Positions 41,901 through 53,600 of a DNA stretch of 64,000 bases are shown here, in pieces. The stretch spans positions 1 to 64,000 of the IMG/VR virus record IMGVR_UViG_3300034063_000546. One strand, 5' to 3'. Every line of letters starts with the position of its first letter. Positions within the stretch are counted from its first letter, which is position 1. A program made the translations under genes and the position numbers. The stretch is from a virus. A model generated the notes under the pieces. The model did no database searches, was not told the origin of the DNA, and worked only from the letters and a program-made list of their open reading frames with translations.

Positions 41901-44900
41901 TAGATGCACCTACAAACCCATCTACAGTCTCTCCGACTGAGAAAGTTCCAGATTGCATTTCAATTTCAAGTAGTTTGGGAACAACATCAATACCCGATAT
42001 TCCATCAAGGAATGGGTAGTATCTTCCTAATGGTTTTAATCCACCAGATGCAAATTGTACGTTTCTAGAACGCATGTACGTGTCTGGTTCTGAACTAATT
42101 AGAACATTATCGATGTAGGAACCATTCCATCCACCAGTTATTGTTCTAGTTCCACCAGGGACATATACGTTTCTAACCCAGTTATCCGAAGCTGGTGAGA
42201 GAATAACTCTTCCAATATATTCAACCATTTGGAATGGATTTACATTTTCAACTCTTGAAGCTAATGGTTGCTGAATCCATTCCTTTTCTTCATAATTGAG
42301 AGTGATTAAATCTCCAGTCTTCTTGACATTTGGATCTAGAAGTGCCAAATTGCTGCTAAAGTCTGCAGTATCGGAGTTAATGGAATCTGATAATGCTGGT
42401 TCTAATTTTAATGAATAGAAATCAGTTGGTGTCTTTAATTCTTTGCTTTCAGTATCAACATCAGACTTTGAATCAAAGTTTGTCAAATCCATTCTTCCAT
42501 TATCAGAAAAATCATCTACAAAGAATCCTGACTTAAACCTTGATAGTCCATCAGCATCTTGTATTTGAAGACTCTTTGTATTAAGTTCTAACAAACTTAA
42601 AGATGTTACTGTTTCTAAGGTTTCTATTCTGTCCTCTAGTTTTCCAATATCTCTCATCGTATATCTTCTATTATCAATTAAATTAATAGAAGCATCTTTT
42701 ACATTGTATAAGTATGGTGGGTAAGATATTGTAGCGATTGTCATCGCTTCTTCAACATTTACTGGTTCTTTAGGTGGAGTTGAAGAAGTTCCTTTAACTA
42801 CACTGATATTTCCTTGTTTATCTAAAACAACTTTATCAACTCTTGATAGATAATACTTATATCCTAAAATGGAACTTTCATTTGGAGAAACAACCAAATT
42901 GGTATTTACTGATGACGAACCAAATGTGCGACTAGAAAAATCAAATGGGGAACTTGAAGTTGAAGTAAAATCGGAAACCCTTGGTCTAAAGTCAATTACA
43001 TCAGAAGCTCTTGTATTATTTGCTAGTATTGGAATATCTTTTGTATATCTTTCTTTATCATAAGAATTTACTGTGTAGAAGTCACCAGTATCGTTTGATG
43101 GGACAACATACTTATCAAATATAATCAGTAGCTTTCTGGAAGGTGATACAGTACCTCTATTTCTAACAATTCTAGAGTAATCGTAATATTGCTCTTTTTG
43201 ACCCTTATCTAGAGAATATCTATCTGTAATGTTTAAATAACTTCCAGATGTAATTGCTTGAATTGATGATTGAATATTTGATTCACTAAAAGTAACTAAC
43301 TCACCGACAACAAATTTATTTGAGTTTAGATAAACAAATTGAATATCTGTTGAAGATGGTTTATTTACAATTTGAGCAACAGATCCACTTTCAGAACCTG
43401 TAATTTTTTCACCAATAATTGCATTAATGTCAAGTCCTAACCCACTAACAAATTGTAAAGTATCTAAAGTTGGTGTTGAAGTTGATAAAGACTCATAAAC
43501 TGCAATCAGTTTTACAGCGTCTGGGACATTCAGTGATATTTCTCTATCTTCAACTCTTAGACCATAATAAGGACTCGTTGATAGTCCAGAAATTGATGTT
43601 GAAACTCCAGAAGAAGTAGAACTTACGATTATCTGAGCACTTCTAATATAATCCTTTCTTTTACTTTTTACAGCCTGCCTCTTGATTGTTGTATTAACTG
43701 TTACGCTACCAATTCCAGATCTTAATCCAGTAAAGTTTATTTGTGAATTATTTGCAGATAACGATACTTGGTCTGAAGTTAGTTGTTCAACTGCACCATC
43801 ATTATAAATTATCGAATATCTATCGCTATCATAAGGTTCAAAAAATGCACTACTAAATCCTAAAGTATTTGTATTGAGACTTAAATTTCCAGAGGGGCTT
43901 GTAGATTGTCCATTTACTTGCTTTACAATTGTTACCGTAGATGAATTTAAATCTACAGTGGAAACATTTGGAGAAGATAATTTAGCATATAAAAATGCGT
44001 TATCTTCATTTTGAACTTTTGGAAGTCCGATGGTAAAAGTAGCATCAACTGTTCCCGATCCTGGAACTCCACCATCACATACTCCAAAAACTGTGCTAAC
44101 TCCAGTCAGATACAAATATTGTAAATCTGTTGATACTGCTGTTACTCTATTATATGTTTCAGTTGTGAATCCAGGTCTTTGATATCTAATTATCGTATTG
44201 GTTGATATTCCACTGAAGGTTTTTCCAGCACATGTTGCAATACCAATGGAATTAACAGTAATTGTATCAGTTATTGAAAATCCTGTTGGGATTTTTCTAT
44301 CTAAAATAGTATCTGCAGAAAAATCTGTGGTTATTCCAGATGCAGTTGTATATGATTGATAAACCGATTTTATGTCCTTAATACTATTTGTTTCTACAGC
44401 AACAATGGATCTTCTATATTCAGAAGATTCATTAATTAAAACTTGCTCTCCAACAATAAAGTTTCCAGAAGTTTGAGAAAGATAGATTCCTGTGGTCCCA
44501 GATGGTCCTGGAGCTTGTACAAGATAACCTGAAGCTCCACTACTTAAACCTCTAATATAACTTGTCGCTGGACAAAATCCAGAAAATACAAGTTCATTTA
44601 AAGTTATTTTTGTATAAGTTTGGATATCAAAAAGATATAGATTAAATGCTGAGCTTTCATTTACATAATCTGAATTTGCTGAAAATGAATAAACTCTCGC
44701 TCTACCAATTGTTTCACCAGATGCTGCATTATTAGAAGTTTTTCTATATGTTTGTAGATCAACATAGTTATTATTATTATTTAATCCAACAAATGGGCAT
44801 CCACGAACGTTATTGACTTTTACTAGATTTCCCATTTCAAATGGGATTGAAGCAGATGTTACTGTTTCTAAATCTCTAGGTTTTTCTACATCTAAGATTG

Positions 44901-46011
44901 TTGTTCCTGGAAAATCAATATCATATCCTCTAACATAAGCTTTTCCTGGAGAAATTTTTACGCAAACTAAGTCATCAGATGGGGTATTATTTTGCTCTGT
45001 TTTTTGATCAGAATTATAAATTCCACCATTGGATAACCTATCATTTAAAGATTCTGCTAATTCAACGCCAAAAGCCCCAACGGAATAATCTCCAGATTCT
45101 TCAAAAGTTCTCTTTGCGAAATAATCTTTGATTATTGAATATGTTGATTTATCCTGCAGTTTTTTAATTTCACCATTATCAATTCTTACTAGTTCAATAA
45201 AATTCTTATCATCAAAATCTGTTAATACTTTTTTTGCTAAAACAGTTGAAATTTTTAATCTATCTGCTCCAGGAGCGGCATAGTTGGAAAATCCACGAGC
45301 ATTATCATAAAGGGAAGAATCATCGCCAGAAGAAATTAATTCTTCAGAAATATTAAATCCAACTCTATATGAAGATGAATTTGAGTATGGATCTAATATA
45401 ATAGTGTCTTTTTGTACTTGTACAAAAGTTCCTCTAATAAAATAAACACCCTCACTAACATGAACGGCTGAGGATACTGAAGTTGCACTGCTATCTACGC
45501 AAGAAGCAAAACTATCACCAACCTGGAGAGTTGTATTGCCATATGTTATAGATTCTTGAAGAATTAGAGTTTCCCCATCATTAAATGGTGCTGGTTCTAA
45601 ATCTATATTTGCGTTTATATATTTTACATATATTGTAGGATATTCAATATCTAAATCTGGTGGAAGTAGAATCTTTTGTACAGATGCAGTTACTCCAGAT
45701 TCAGCACCTGTGATTTTTTTACCAACAATACTATTCAAATAAATTGAAATATCAATTCCAAAATGTTGTGGGTTTAATTTGACTGCATTGTAAAGTCTAT
45801 CATATGTGACTCCACCAGGAATCACCATTGATCCATCTTTGAAAATATGACTACCAAAAGATTCAATTTGATTCTGTAGAATAGACTGTAGAGTCGTTAA
45901 TTCTCTAGCTTGTACAGGATATCCTGGTTTAAATAAGACACGATAAAAATTATCATTCTTATCAAAATCATCATAATATGGATTGATATTTAAATTAGTT
46001 TTTTGTGGCAT
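38923..46011 (-). CDS. Large virion protein (2362 residues), DUF4815-like N terminus, baseplate/fibre region
   Basis: The N terminus NPYYDDFDKNDNFYRVLFKP, GYPVQARELTTLQSILQNQI, ESFGSHIFKDGSMVIPGG matches the start of a family (DUF4815-like) of phage baseplate or fibre proteins. The long middle is Ser/Thr/Gly-rich. At about residue 1535 a proline run (PPPPPPNRGGGKDPLAQSF) precedes a segment FTVDETGAFLTAVDLYFASK with SFVEVRD-like EKCYVEVRD, typical of jelly-roll fibre domains. A module GYLKVNNEVIYYNSI plus ATRGVDGT recurs in the 4169-residue protein. It occupies the place of T4 genes 9-12. It lies 2 bases from gp8. Confidence 0.75.
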   Translation of the reverse strand: MPQKTNLNINPYYDDFDKNDNFYRVLFKPGYPVQARELTTLQSILQNQIESFGSHIFKDGSMVIPGGVTYDRLYNAVKLNPQHFGIDISIYLNSIVGKKITGAESGVTASVQKILLPPDLDIEYPTIYVKYINANIDLEPAPFNDGETLILQESITYGNTTLQVGDSFASCVDSSATSVSSAVHVSEGVYFIRGTFVQVQKDTIILDPYSNSSSYRVGFNISEELISSGDDSSLYDNARGFSNYAAPGADRLKISTVLAKKVLTDFDDKNFIELVRIDNGEIKKLQDKSTYSIIKDYFAKRTFEESGDYSVGAFGVELAESLNDRLSNGGIYNSDQKTEQNNTPSDDLVCVKISPGKAYVRGYDIDFPGTTILDVEKPRDLETVTSASIPFEMGNLVKVNNVRGCPFVGLNNNNNYVDLQTYRKTSNNAASGETIGRARVYSFSANSDYVNESSAFNLYLFDIQTYTKITLNELVFSGFCPATSYIRGLSSGASGYLVQAPGPSGTTGIYLSQTSGNFIVGEQVLINESSEYRRSIVAVETNSIKDIKSVYQSYTTASGITTDFSADTILDRKIPTGFSITDTITVNSIGIATCAGKTFSGISTNTIIRYQRPGFTTETYNRVTAVSTDLQYLYLTGVSTVFGVCDGGVPGSGTVDATFTIGLPKVQNEDNAFLYAKLSSPNVSTVDLNSSTVTIVKQVNGQSTSPSGNLSLNTNTLGFSSAFFEPYDSDRYSIIYNDGAVEQLTSDQVSLSANNSQINFTGLRSGIGSVTVNTTIKRQAVKSKRKDYIRSAQIIVSSTSSGVSTSISGLSTSPYYGLRVEDREISLNVPDAVKLIAVYESLSTSTPTLDTLQFVSGLGLDINAIIGEKITGSESGSVAQIVNKPSSTDIQFVYLNSNKFVVGELVTFSESNIQSSIQAITSGSYLNITDRYSLDKGQKEQYYDYSRIVRNRGTVSPSRKLLIIFDKYVVPSNDTGDFYTVNSYDKERYTKDIPILANNTRASDVIDFRPRVSDFTSTSSSPFDFSSRTFGSSSVNTNLVVSPNESSILGYKYYLSRVDKVVLDKQGNISVVKGTSSTPPKEPVNVEEAMTIATISYPPYLYNVKDASINLIDNRRYTMRDIGKLEDRIETLETVTSLSLLELNTKSLQIQDADGLSRFKSGFFVDDFSDNGRMDLTNFDSKSDVDTESKELKTPTDFYSLKLEPALSDSINSDTADFSSNLALLDPNVKKTGDLITLNYEEKEWIQQPLASRVENVNPFQMVEYIGRVILSPASDNWVRNVYVPGGTRTITGGWNGSYIDNVLISSEPDTYMRSRNVQFASGGLKPLGRYYPFLDGISGIDVVPKLLEIEMQSGTFSVGETVDGFVGASKLITFRTSRPDHKSGPYLTPTTTYNSNPYNTSLSLSTQYSASATVLNIDIASLSEEVLGKYSGYVTSGMTLVGQTSGATCIVSNIRLVADTFGDLIGSFFIRDPLTTPPPSIRIQTGSRTFKLTTSSTNATPLPGSLLISSGETTYSASGIVDTYRQDTVIVRTPPPPPPNRGGGKDPLAQSFTVDETGAFLTAVDLYFASKDENEKCYVEVRDVELGTPTDRLVQDFARVILEPSQIGISSDASVATKVTFPSPIYLQPQREYAIVVLAPTTNNYELWVARMGEKTVNGQNLPDAESVMVTKQYIGGSLFKSQNGTIWTASQFEDLKFKLYKAKFTSQSGSAFFYNPKLEVGDSNIQKLIPDSIRIFPRKINVGITTVYLNSIKQQLVPGKRVKASTSLANGYIERVGGGVSFTGITTISTGAGYSGGSYPNVRLYPITGNGSDLIAQSVSFFNTGKLNQVVINTTGIATGKGFSVGDVVGVVTADVGNSGTGARLSISGIDGYDTLYLTNVQGDNFLLGGSLQVYTNDTTQVSYANTVVITSTAVGGQYSGNVLEVTQFNHGMTSNNNKVTISGVKPNTNPTSLTVDLDITDTTISLANTTGFSRFEGITTAFGYLKVNNEVIYYNSIGSGVLGIATRGVDGTAIRKHYVNDPVYKYEIGDVSLTRVNKTHDMSSDATLRSLNDIDSYNIEIDRGSRSTGESQLNFSLESQVGGDDISVSQNIQYNSIIPQFNVITPGQSSSVSGSIRTVSGTSAGGSEVSFLDNGFEAVQLNQINDLSSPRIVCSRINETTRLTTLPKNRSLTVNVSMKSNDPNLSPAIDTQTAFVALGRNRLNNPILDYANDSRVNQLSGDPHSAIYVSQRVNLSQPATSLKVFVSAYRDSSADFRVLYRLFKADSSEIAQSYNLFPGYDNLTDTNNDGFGDTIVNEANNNGKPDKLVRSSRENEFIEYQFSVDDLEQFTGYSIKIVMSGTNEAKSPKFKDIRAIALA

Positions 46012-46013
46012 CT

Positions 46014-47588
46014 TTAAAATTCCAGGATAATTTTAACGTCTTCTTTTTGTCTAGAATTTCTTGAAACAAGAGGTCTATTATCTAAGTAAATAATATCCCC
46101 TGTTCCTTTATTTATCTCAGATGCTGCAAGACCATTTGTAAATTGTATTCCAAGATTTATATTTTTATTTCCAGTTGGATTTGTAGTGATTCCAGTATAT
46201 CCAGTATCAACAGAACCAGAGAACCCATCAGTAGTGGTTATTGTTCCTCCAGATGATGAGAATTCGTATCTTCTACCTAAGCTACTAACTCCAACATAAT
46301 CCTGCTGATCATAAGTTGATGGGTGGTAGAATAAAGATCTATCTGTAAAGTATTTGATTACTTTAGTCTCTTCATCATATGAAGCAACATAACCAACCGC
46401 AGTAACATTATTACCATCAACAACTACACTTTGGGATATTTCTTTTCCAATCGTTAAATAATTTTCACCACTGATAGTACCATCATTTCTCAACTTAATC
46501 GCATTTGTTGCAGAAAATTGACTTTCATCATAAACATTAGTTGAATTGACTCTTAATGGATTTTTTACAACTGAAACTTGGGCAAATGCAGTATCAGTTG
46601 GAAAATCTTTATTTGAATCATCAAATCTAGCATAAAGCAATACTCTATCAGTCCCTAATTCCTTATAGATATCATATCCATGACCTCTAGATGGTGGAAT
46701 AATTGGAATTAGTTTTGCTGGGTTGCTGATATTACCTGCTGGTTGTAGAGGTCCCAAATCTACCATAGCATAAGTATAATTCTTTCCTCCAGCAGATACA
46801 ACAGCAGAAGTTATTTTTCCACCACTATCTACTGAAATAACTGCTTTACCACCAGTTCCATCTCCAACTATATTTACTTCACCTGAACTATAATTTTGTC
46901 CAGGGTTATCGATATAGATTTTTTTAATTTGATTTTCATTAACAGTGGAATCACCGTTTTCTCTGACAGATTGGATTTGGGAATCTGTACTGGTGCTCCA
47001 ATTTGAAGGAACAGAAATATATTCTGTAGAATCAAATTTTATAATATCACTTGGGGATACAGTAAATAAGTATTTCCAGGTATATCCATCACCACTATTT
47101 CCAGCTACTGATGGTTCTAAATCAGTAAAAAGTGGTTCATCTTGAGATGCATTTCCAGTTGTATTGATTCCACTCGATCCATTATCAATGCAAATATAGA
47201 CTCTATAATCACTATTCATTACATAATAATTTGCATCGTATAAACGACTTGATGAAGTTACTGGAGATAGGTTTGTTGTGCTATAATCATGTCTGTAGAT
47301 TTCATATCTGCTTCCTCTAGTCCAATCAATTCTCCTTACCAATCTCCTAACATTTGAAGAAGTAACTTTTTTCCCAAAGAGAGAAGTATCTTGAACATGG
47401 GACAAATAACTAAAATTATCTGTTGGGGTTTCTACATTATCATTCCAGTTAGTCACTCTACCAAAACCGACTTGTGTTGGGTTTGGCAGTCCAACAACAA
47501 TGTAATAGGAATTATTGGTACTATCTACCGATTCAACAAAATTGTTTGCATTTAATATTCTAAATTGATCAGTTATAATTGCCGACAT
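46014..47588 (-). CDS. gp8: Baseplate wedge protein gp8
   Basis: 524 residues (T4 gp8: 334). Shared with T4 gp8: an N-terminal ITDQFRILNANNFVES, a GRVTNWND segment like T4 FGRSEPWSS, VRRLVRRIDWTRGSRYEIYR (T4: VIPRRDWGDTRY), SGDGYTWKYLFTVSPSD (T4: PGDGYVWEYLFEIPPD) and the C-terminal GDIIYLDNRPLVSRNSRQKE (T4: GEMIYMENRPPIIMAMDQTE). The extra length includes two G-Q/K-N-Y beta repeats in the middle. gp8 is a wedge arm that couples baseplate change to sheath contraction. TAATAAATA lies 19 bases upstream. Confidence 0.92.
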   Translation of the reverse strand: MSAIITDQFRILNANNFVESVDSTNNSYYIVVGLPNPTQVGFGRVTNWNDNVETPTDNFSYLSHVQDTSLFGKKVTSSNVRRLVRRIDWTRGSRYEIYRHDYSTTNLSPVTSSSRLYDANYYVMNSDYRVYICIDNGSSGINTTGNASQDEPLFTDLEPSVAGNSGDGYTWKYLFTVSPSDIIKFDSTEYISVPSNWSTSTDSQIQSVRENGDSTVNENQIKKIYIDNPGQNYSSGEVNIVGDGTGGKAVISVDSGGKITSAVVSAGGKNYTYAMVDLGPLQPAGNISNPAKLIPIIPPSRGHGYDIYKELGTDRVLLYARFDDSNKDFPTDTAFAQVSVVKNPLRVNSTNVYDESQFSATNAIKLRNDGTISGENYLTIGKEISQSVVVDGNNVTAVGYVASYDEETKVIKYFTDRSLFYHPSTYDQQDYVGVSSLGRRYEFSSSGGTITTTDGFSGSVDTGYTGITTNPTGNKNINLGIQFTNGLAASEINKGTGDIIYLDNRPLVSRNSRQKEDVKIILEF

Positions 47589-47607
47589 TTTTAAACGGTT
47601 TTCTTTC

Positions 47608-47616
47608 TATTTATTA
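47608..47616 (-). promoter_or_regulatory. Late promoter-like TAATAAATA for gp8
   Basis: Contains AATAAATA, 19 bases before the gp8 ATG, in the 31-base gap after the giant gene. Confidence 0.55.
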
Positions 47617-47619
47617 AGG

Positions 47620-50600
47620 TTAATCTGGTAGAATTTTTCTAATAGCTCCATTATCTCTCAATCCATACCCTCTTCTTTGAATTGTTGGGAACGTTGATAG
47701 TCCAGAATTAATTGTTCTTCCAGATACACCAATAGATATTGGATTACTTGCTCTGGATAGAGAAGATAATCTACCCCATGAATAATATCCATTAGGATTA
47801 TAAATTGATGTTCCTAATGTTTGGATTCCAGTTGTCACTGTATTAGATCTGATATTACAAACAATTTCATTCAATGCTGGTAAAGCACTTACTCTGTAAA
47901 TGTTATCAACGTATTGAGTTCCTACACCAATAACATCATTATTATTTGAATAAATTGATGTAACTCCACTACCAACATTTGTACCAGATACAAATATATG
48001 ATATCCAACTTGAAGATCAGTATATGCATTAACAAAGAACTTGAGTGCAAGGGCAGTTCCAATTCCAGCGGTAGTTGTAATTCCAGTTATGATTCCAGAG
48101 AAACCTTGAACTATAGAAATATCTTTTACTAGTTCTGAAATTACTTTTGGTTGTTCAACGAGAATTTGTGGTGGATTCGTGCTTGTATAACCAAATCCAG
48201 GTTTTACCAAAGTTACTGAAGACACAGAACCATTTACAATTGTTGCAGTAGCACTTGCAATTGAAGTAGAATTTTGTGGTCCAGCAGTTGTGCCAACACC
48301 AACTGAAGATCTCTTAGGAGCTGAAAACTTAACAGAAACTGTTGCAGTTGTGTATCCAAATCCCGCATTGGTTATCGTTAATCCAGATATAGTACCAGCG
48401 ACTGATACTGTTGCAGAAATTGCAGCAGCAACTGGAGACTTATCTTCAATTATTAATGCATCAAATGATGGAATGTTAATACTGGATTCATCCTCTTCAT
48501 AATTAAAGAATCTAGCGTTATCGACAAATATTTCATTATCTCCAGATTGAATTGTTTTAATAACTCTTGCTGTTGGATAAATTTGACCCTCTAAAGAATC
48601 CCTATCTTTATAAACAATATCACCATTAATAATTAAGTCTCTTTTCTGCTTAGACCAATCTATAGAGCGATAATTAAATTCATCAATTCCAATATTTTGA
48701 TAAAGATCTGTCTCTAGTGTATCTGAAGTTGGGATATCATAAACAGTTCTTTGAGAAATTTGAGACAATGACGTTGAAATTCCATTTGCCCTATTAACAA
48801 ATACTGAATCTCCAATTTTTATCGTCTCTAAAATATCAGTCTGTTCGCTATCAACACCTCTAGTTCCATTATAGAAGAATATGGAAATATTATCTTCAAC
48901 TTTAGGTGCTGAAATAAACTGAATTGAAGAACCACCATCAAATATATAAGCAGATTTTGGTTCTTGTAATACACCATTTAAGAATACTAGTAAGACAGCA
49001 TCTAAATCTATGAGTGCGGAATCATTATTTTTCTCATCTTTTTCAAAACTCACTAGCTCGGAATTGTATCTGAGTGGGAATACGGAGCGAGTTCCATTTT
49101 GAAGTGGTTTAATTGAATCAATAAAGTCTAATTGTCCAAATTGCCATGATGCAAATTTATCATAATAAACATCAAGGACTGTTAATTGAAAATCTGCTAC
49201 TGGAGAAACCAAACCTTTCGCGGTAACTAGACCAACTGGTTTAAATACATCTCCAATTTCAAATGCATATCCAGGTCTATTAATAATGAATTTGGAAACT
49301 TCAAATAGTGATCCTGGCGCGATAGTTCTTGAACCAGGTATTGTTCCTAGACCGACAGCATATGTTACAATACCAACAAATGTTGTGATTGCTGAGGCAA
49401 CATCAGCACAATCTCCAGGGTTATATACTCCAGGTAATTCAGAAATATCACCTTCAATAGTATAATCAAAGACTTGAGTTTCACTAGAGTACCCACCAAT
49501 GGTTATAGACTCATTTCTCATGGCTTGAATTGCCATATCTCTTGCTTGTTGGAATGCATAGATTGATTCTGCTTCCTCTCCAGCAAGGTACGCATTGTCG
49601 ATATAAATCTTACCAGCATCATATACTGAGTCATTACCACCATATTGGAGATTGTATGTAATACACTCTAAAACATCAACAATATCATCAATACAATTTT
49701 GATTTCCACCTGGAACTGTAAATGCTGGGAATGCCGCTAACATTCTACCTACAGCAACTTCACCAATTAACGTCTTATTTGCAAGAATCAATCTTGCAGC
49801 ATCTGCATTTCTTCCAGAAGTTATTGGATTTGAATTTGGACCGACTTCTAAAGAAATTAATGCATTTAGTCCAGTAGTGGTAGTAGATCCAATTCCTAAT
49901 CTAGAAACCCCAGTGATTTGTAGATTTTCATAAGTTGGTTCGGAAACTAAAATATCAGGATTTGCTGTATATCCATTTCCACCAACAATAACAGTAAATG
50001 ATAGACTTCCACCAGCTCCAACATTGGCTCTAATTGAAGCTGCTACTCCAGTATGTCCAGGTTGATAAACACTAACACCAATTGCTGTAAGTCCATTATA
50101 TCCAGATCCAAGAATATCTGTACTACCCAATCCAACAGATACAATCGAACCACCTGCACCAACCACAGCAGTCACAGAAGCACCAACAAGGGGTGCAAAA
50201 CCTAATCCATTTGTTGATCCAAGAGAAACAATCAAACCGCCTCTTGGGAATTGATTTTGATTTACATCCGAAATAGATGTAACTTTTGTTCCATCAGTAG
50301 ATGTAATACCAGTAAATGTTATACTGGATATTCCAGCACTTTCTCCATATAAGAAATTATTACCCGCATTATTTACAGTTGTTGGTGTCTGGAATAATCC
50401 ATTGATTAAAACTAATCCACTTCCAGTCTCAATACCACTAGTATTGACGCCAGCAATAGTAAGTCTAAAAGTCTGCCCAATACCAGTGAAGTCTTGGGAA
50501 ATATCATCATATATTAAATTATTTTCATAATTTTGTCTTAAGAAAACTCTACCATTAAATTTAGAAAATGGTCTTGGAAGTCCGCTATCATCTAAAGTTA

Positions 50601-53600
50601 CTAATCCACTTCCTTTTGGTGGATCTGTAAAGAATACTTTGTTTCCAACAATGTTGTAAGAACCTTTATAAACTCTAGCTGTTGAAGCATCCATATGACT
50701 GGTAGCTACTGTACCAACAAATCCCCTTTCAACATTGACTAATTTAATCATGCCCGTAGATATTGGACCAGTGCTGGTAGTTCCTAGTCCAACTCCAGCG
50801 ACTTTCATATACTCATCTTCAACTCTAATAATATCACCAGTCACAATTGAAGAAATTCCACTGATTGAGAAAACAGTTTCTCCTGTTCCAATGAAACCAC
50901 CATTACCATCAACTGTATATACTATTGGGGTCCAAGCGAGTGGAGACTGAATGACATCATCAACTGCAATTATGGTTTTTTCATTTTTCTTAACCATCTC
51001 AAATATATGTGCATTTCCACTACCTAAAGTCGTGAAAGTTACAGAAATTCCAGCGGTTGCATATTCTGGTCTTGTTGCAATTCTAAATTCGGTGTTATTA
51101 TCTTTAATAGCCCACACTCTATATGGAAGTCTGTTTGTCACTACTCCAACAGAATCTGCAGTTAAACCAATGCCAACAGGCGCAGAAGAAACTCCAGCAA
51201 TAGTAGAACCAGGTTTATAAATTAAAGCTTCTCCAGTACTAAAGAAGTGATTTGGAATTGTGAATTTACCTGTTGCTGGGTTTAAAATTGAACTATCTTG
51301 AGGATTAAATTCTTTTGTAAAAATTGGAGTGTTATTATACTCTAGTTCAAATTCCGTTTTATTGATTCTCTTACTATTAAATGAATCAAATAATCCTATT
51401 CCGATACTTTGTGTTCTATTAAATCCATAGGTTATTTCTGGGTAAGAATTTTCTAAATCTAAATCGGTATAAATTATTTCATTATATGACTTAATAGTAA
51501 CTATACCAGTTACTGATGCATCTGGGAAAAATCTTACTCGAACATTGCCAGATGAAATATCTGCACCAAAAGTACCAATACCCGTGGTACTTCCAACCGA
51601 TAAGAAAGGATACTGTGTAGAAAATACATCGGTTCCATCGGCATTGATTGTTAGTATCTGATGTAGTGCATATGTTGAACCATAGCTAACACTAACTAAA
51701 GATTTGATTGATGTAATCTCTGAGGATGTACATGTTAGGATAGTTGTAACACCAGTACCAACAACATAATTGGATTGGTATTTTGCACTTCTCTCCGTAC
51801 CTTCTGGTTGGAAATCATTTATAAATCTAATTGTTCCAATTCCAGCAGATGTTGAACCAAATCCAACTGCATTAGTTAATACTCTAACTTGAGACGTAGT
51901 TGGATTTGTATATTTTAATGTTAATGTCCCACCCACTAAAGAAGCATCAAATTCTCCAAAATCATTAAAAGATATTCCTTCAGAAGAATTAGAATCAAAG
52001 TAATAATCTGCTAGATAAGTATTTGTTCCATCATGACTCAAATAAACTTCCACAAAATTCATTGTATTATCATTCAAGTTAGAAATATGGAACATTGAAT
52101 GGACAGCATCATATTGATTAGCTGGATATTCAAAAATAGTTGCAGTAGAACCAGCAGAAACTAAAGTATTTGTAGATAGGTTTTTAACCAGACCAATAGA
52201 AGTTGATGCAACTCCAACAACATTTGGATTTAAAACTTCCTTAATAAATTTTATGTCATAATCAGTATCATATGGATCATTTGGTGTAAATCTCAGGGAA
52301 AGAACATCAAATGTATCAATATTTCCAGTTACATCAGCAAATTCCTCTTCTTTCCATATAGTAGTTAATGCATCAGTTTCGAATCCAGGAGAGAATGTTA
52401 TACCAAGTCCAGTATTTGATAAATATCCCTTTCTTAGAGTAAATACTGATTCCTGGTTATTATCATACATCAGCAATAATTCATATAGTGCTATTTGAGT
52501 TCCTGAGGTATTTCTAATCTGAACTAAGAATCTTGCAAAGGAATCTGTATATTCATCCAAATCAATAAATGTATCTGATACATTTTCTTTATTTGTAAAT
52601 TGATCGCTAACATCATCTATTGATAGAACTCTATTTGTTTTGCAAATCAAACCATCTACAAACTTTTTATTAAAAGTCTTTAAGAACTTAGATGTCCCAT
52701 TTTGAGTAGAAGTATCTTTTGATAATGCAAATCCGTAGATTGTATCAACTCTCTTATCTTCACTTACATCATAAATTATTAGACCATCTACAGAAGTAGA
52801 TCCGATCGAGACTTTTTTATTAGATATAATTTCAGTATCTACAAAGTTTTTAAGTCCAGTTGTATGTAAAAGTCTATTGATTGTATCAATTGAGTCTTTA
52901 TATTGGATTGTACTCTTTACAGAATATGAGAGATTTTGGTAATAGTCATTATCTGGTAAAACCTGAATATCATTATTTAATTGCCCACTATTTGTTTTCC
53001 AACCAAGAGAAGCAGTTACTCCATATCCAACATTGAATTTACCTCTACTATGGATAATTTCCGAAATAGTTCCCACAGAACCAGATTCTGTTCCCCTAAC
53101 AATGTCAGATTCTTTAAATGAATCTCTACCAGATATTTTGATATAATCTTTTAGAACTGCAGAAATGTAAAGATCTGAAGGTAGATTATTTAAATATAAA
53201 TTCTCCCCTACTAAAAATTCAGTTCTCTTTTGATTTACTTTGAATTTTGGATAGTTTGAGTATTTTGTAATTGTCGCATAAGAACCTTGTATTGTATCAG
53301 CAATTCCTGGATTTGCTGTATATCCAGATAGATTAAATCTAACTATAGCTGGTATAAGATTTTCATAAGAAGAAACAGTGAAGAATGTATATCCATAATC
53401 TTCGGAATTAAATCCAGATCCACCTACTCCATTTTTTGTAATACCCTCTACAAAAATTAAGTCTCCCGCATTAAACACGTTAGTCGTAAATCCAACTAGA
53501 GGTGTAGTTAAGAAACAAGTTACTATGCCAGAAGCAGATGATTGTATGGTGGAAATACCGACTCCATTTGAGTTATTAGTCGTAAATAAAGTTTTTGAGT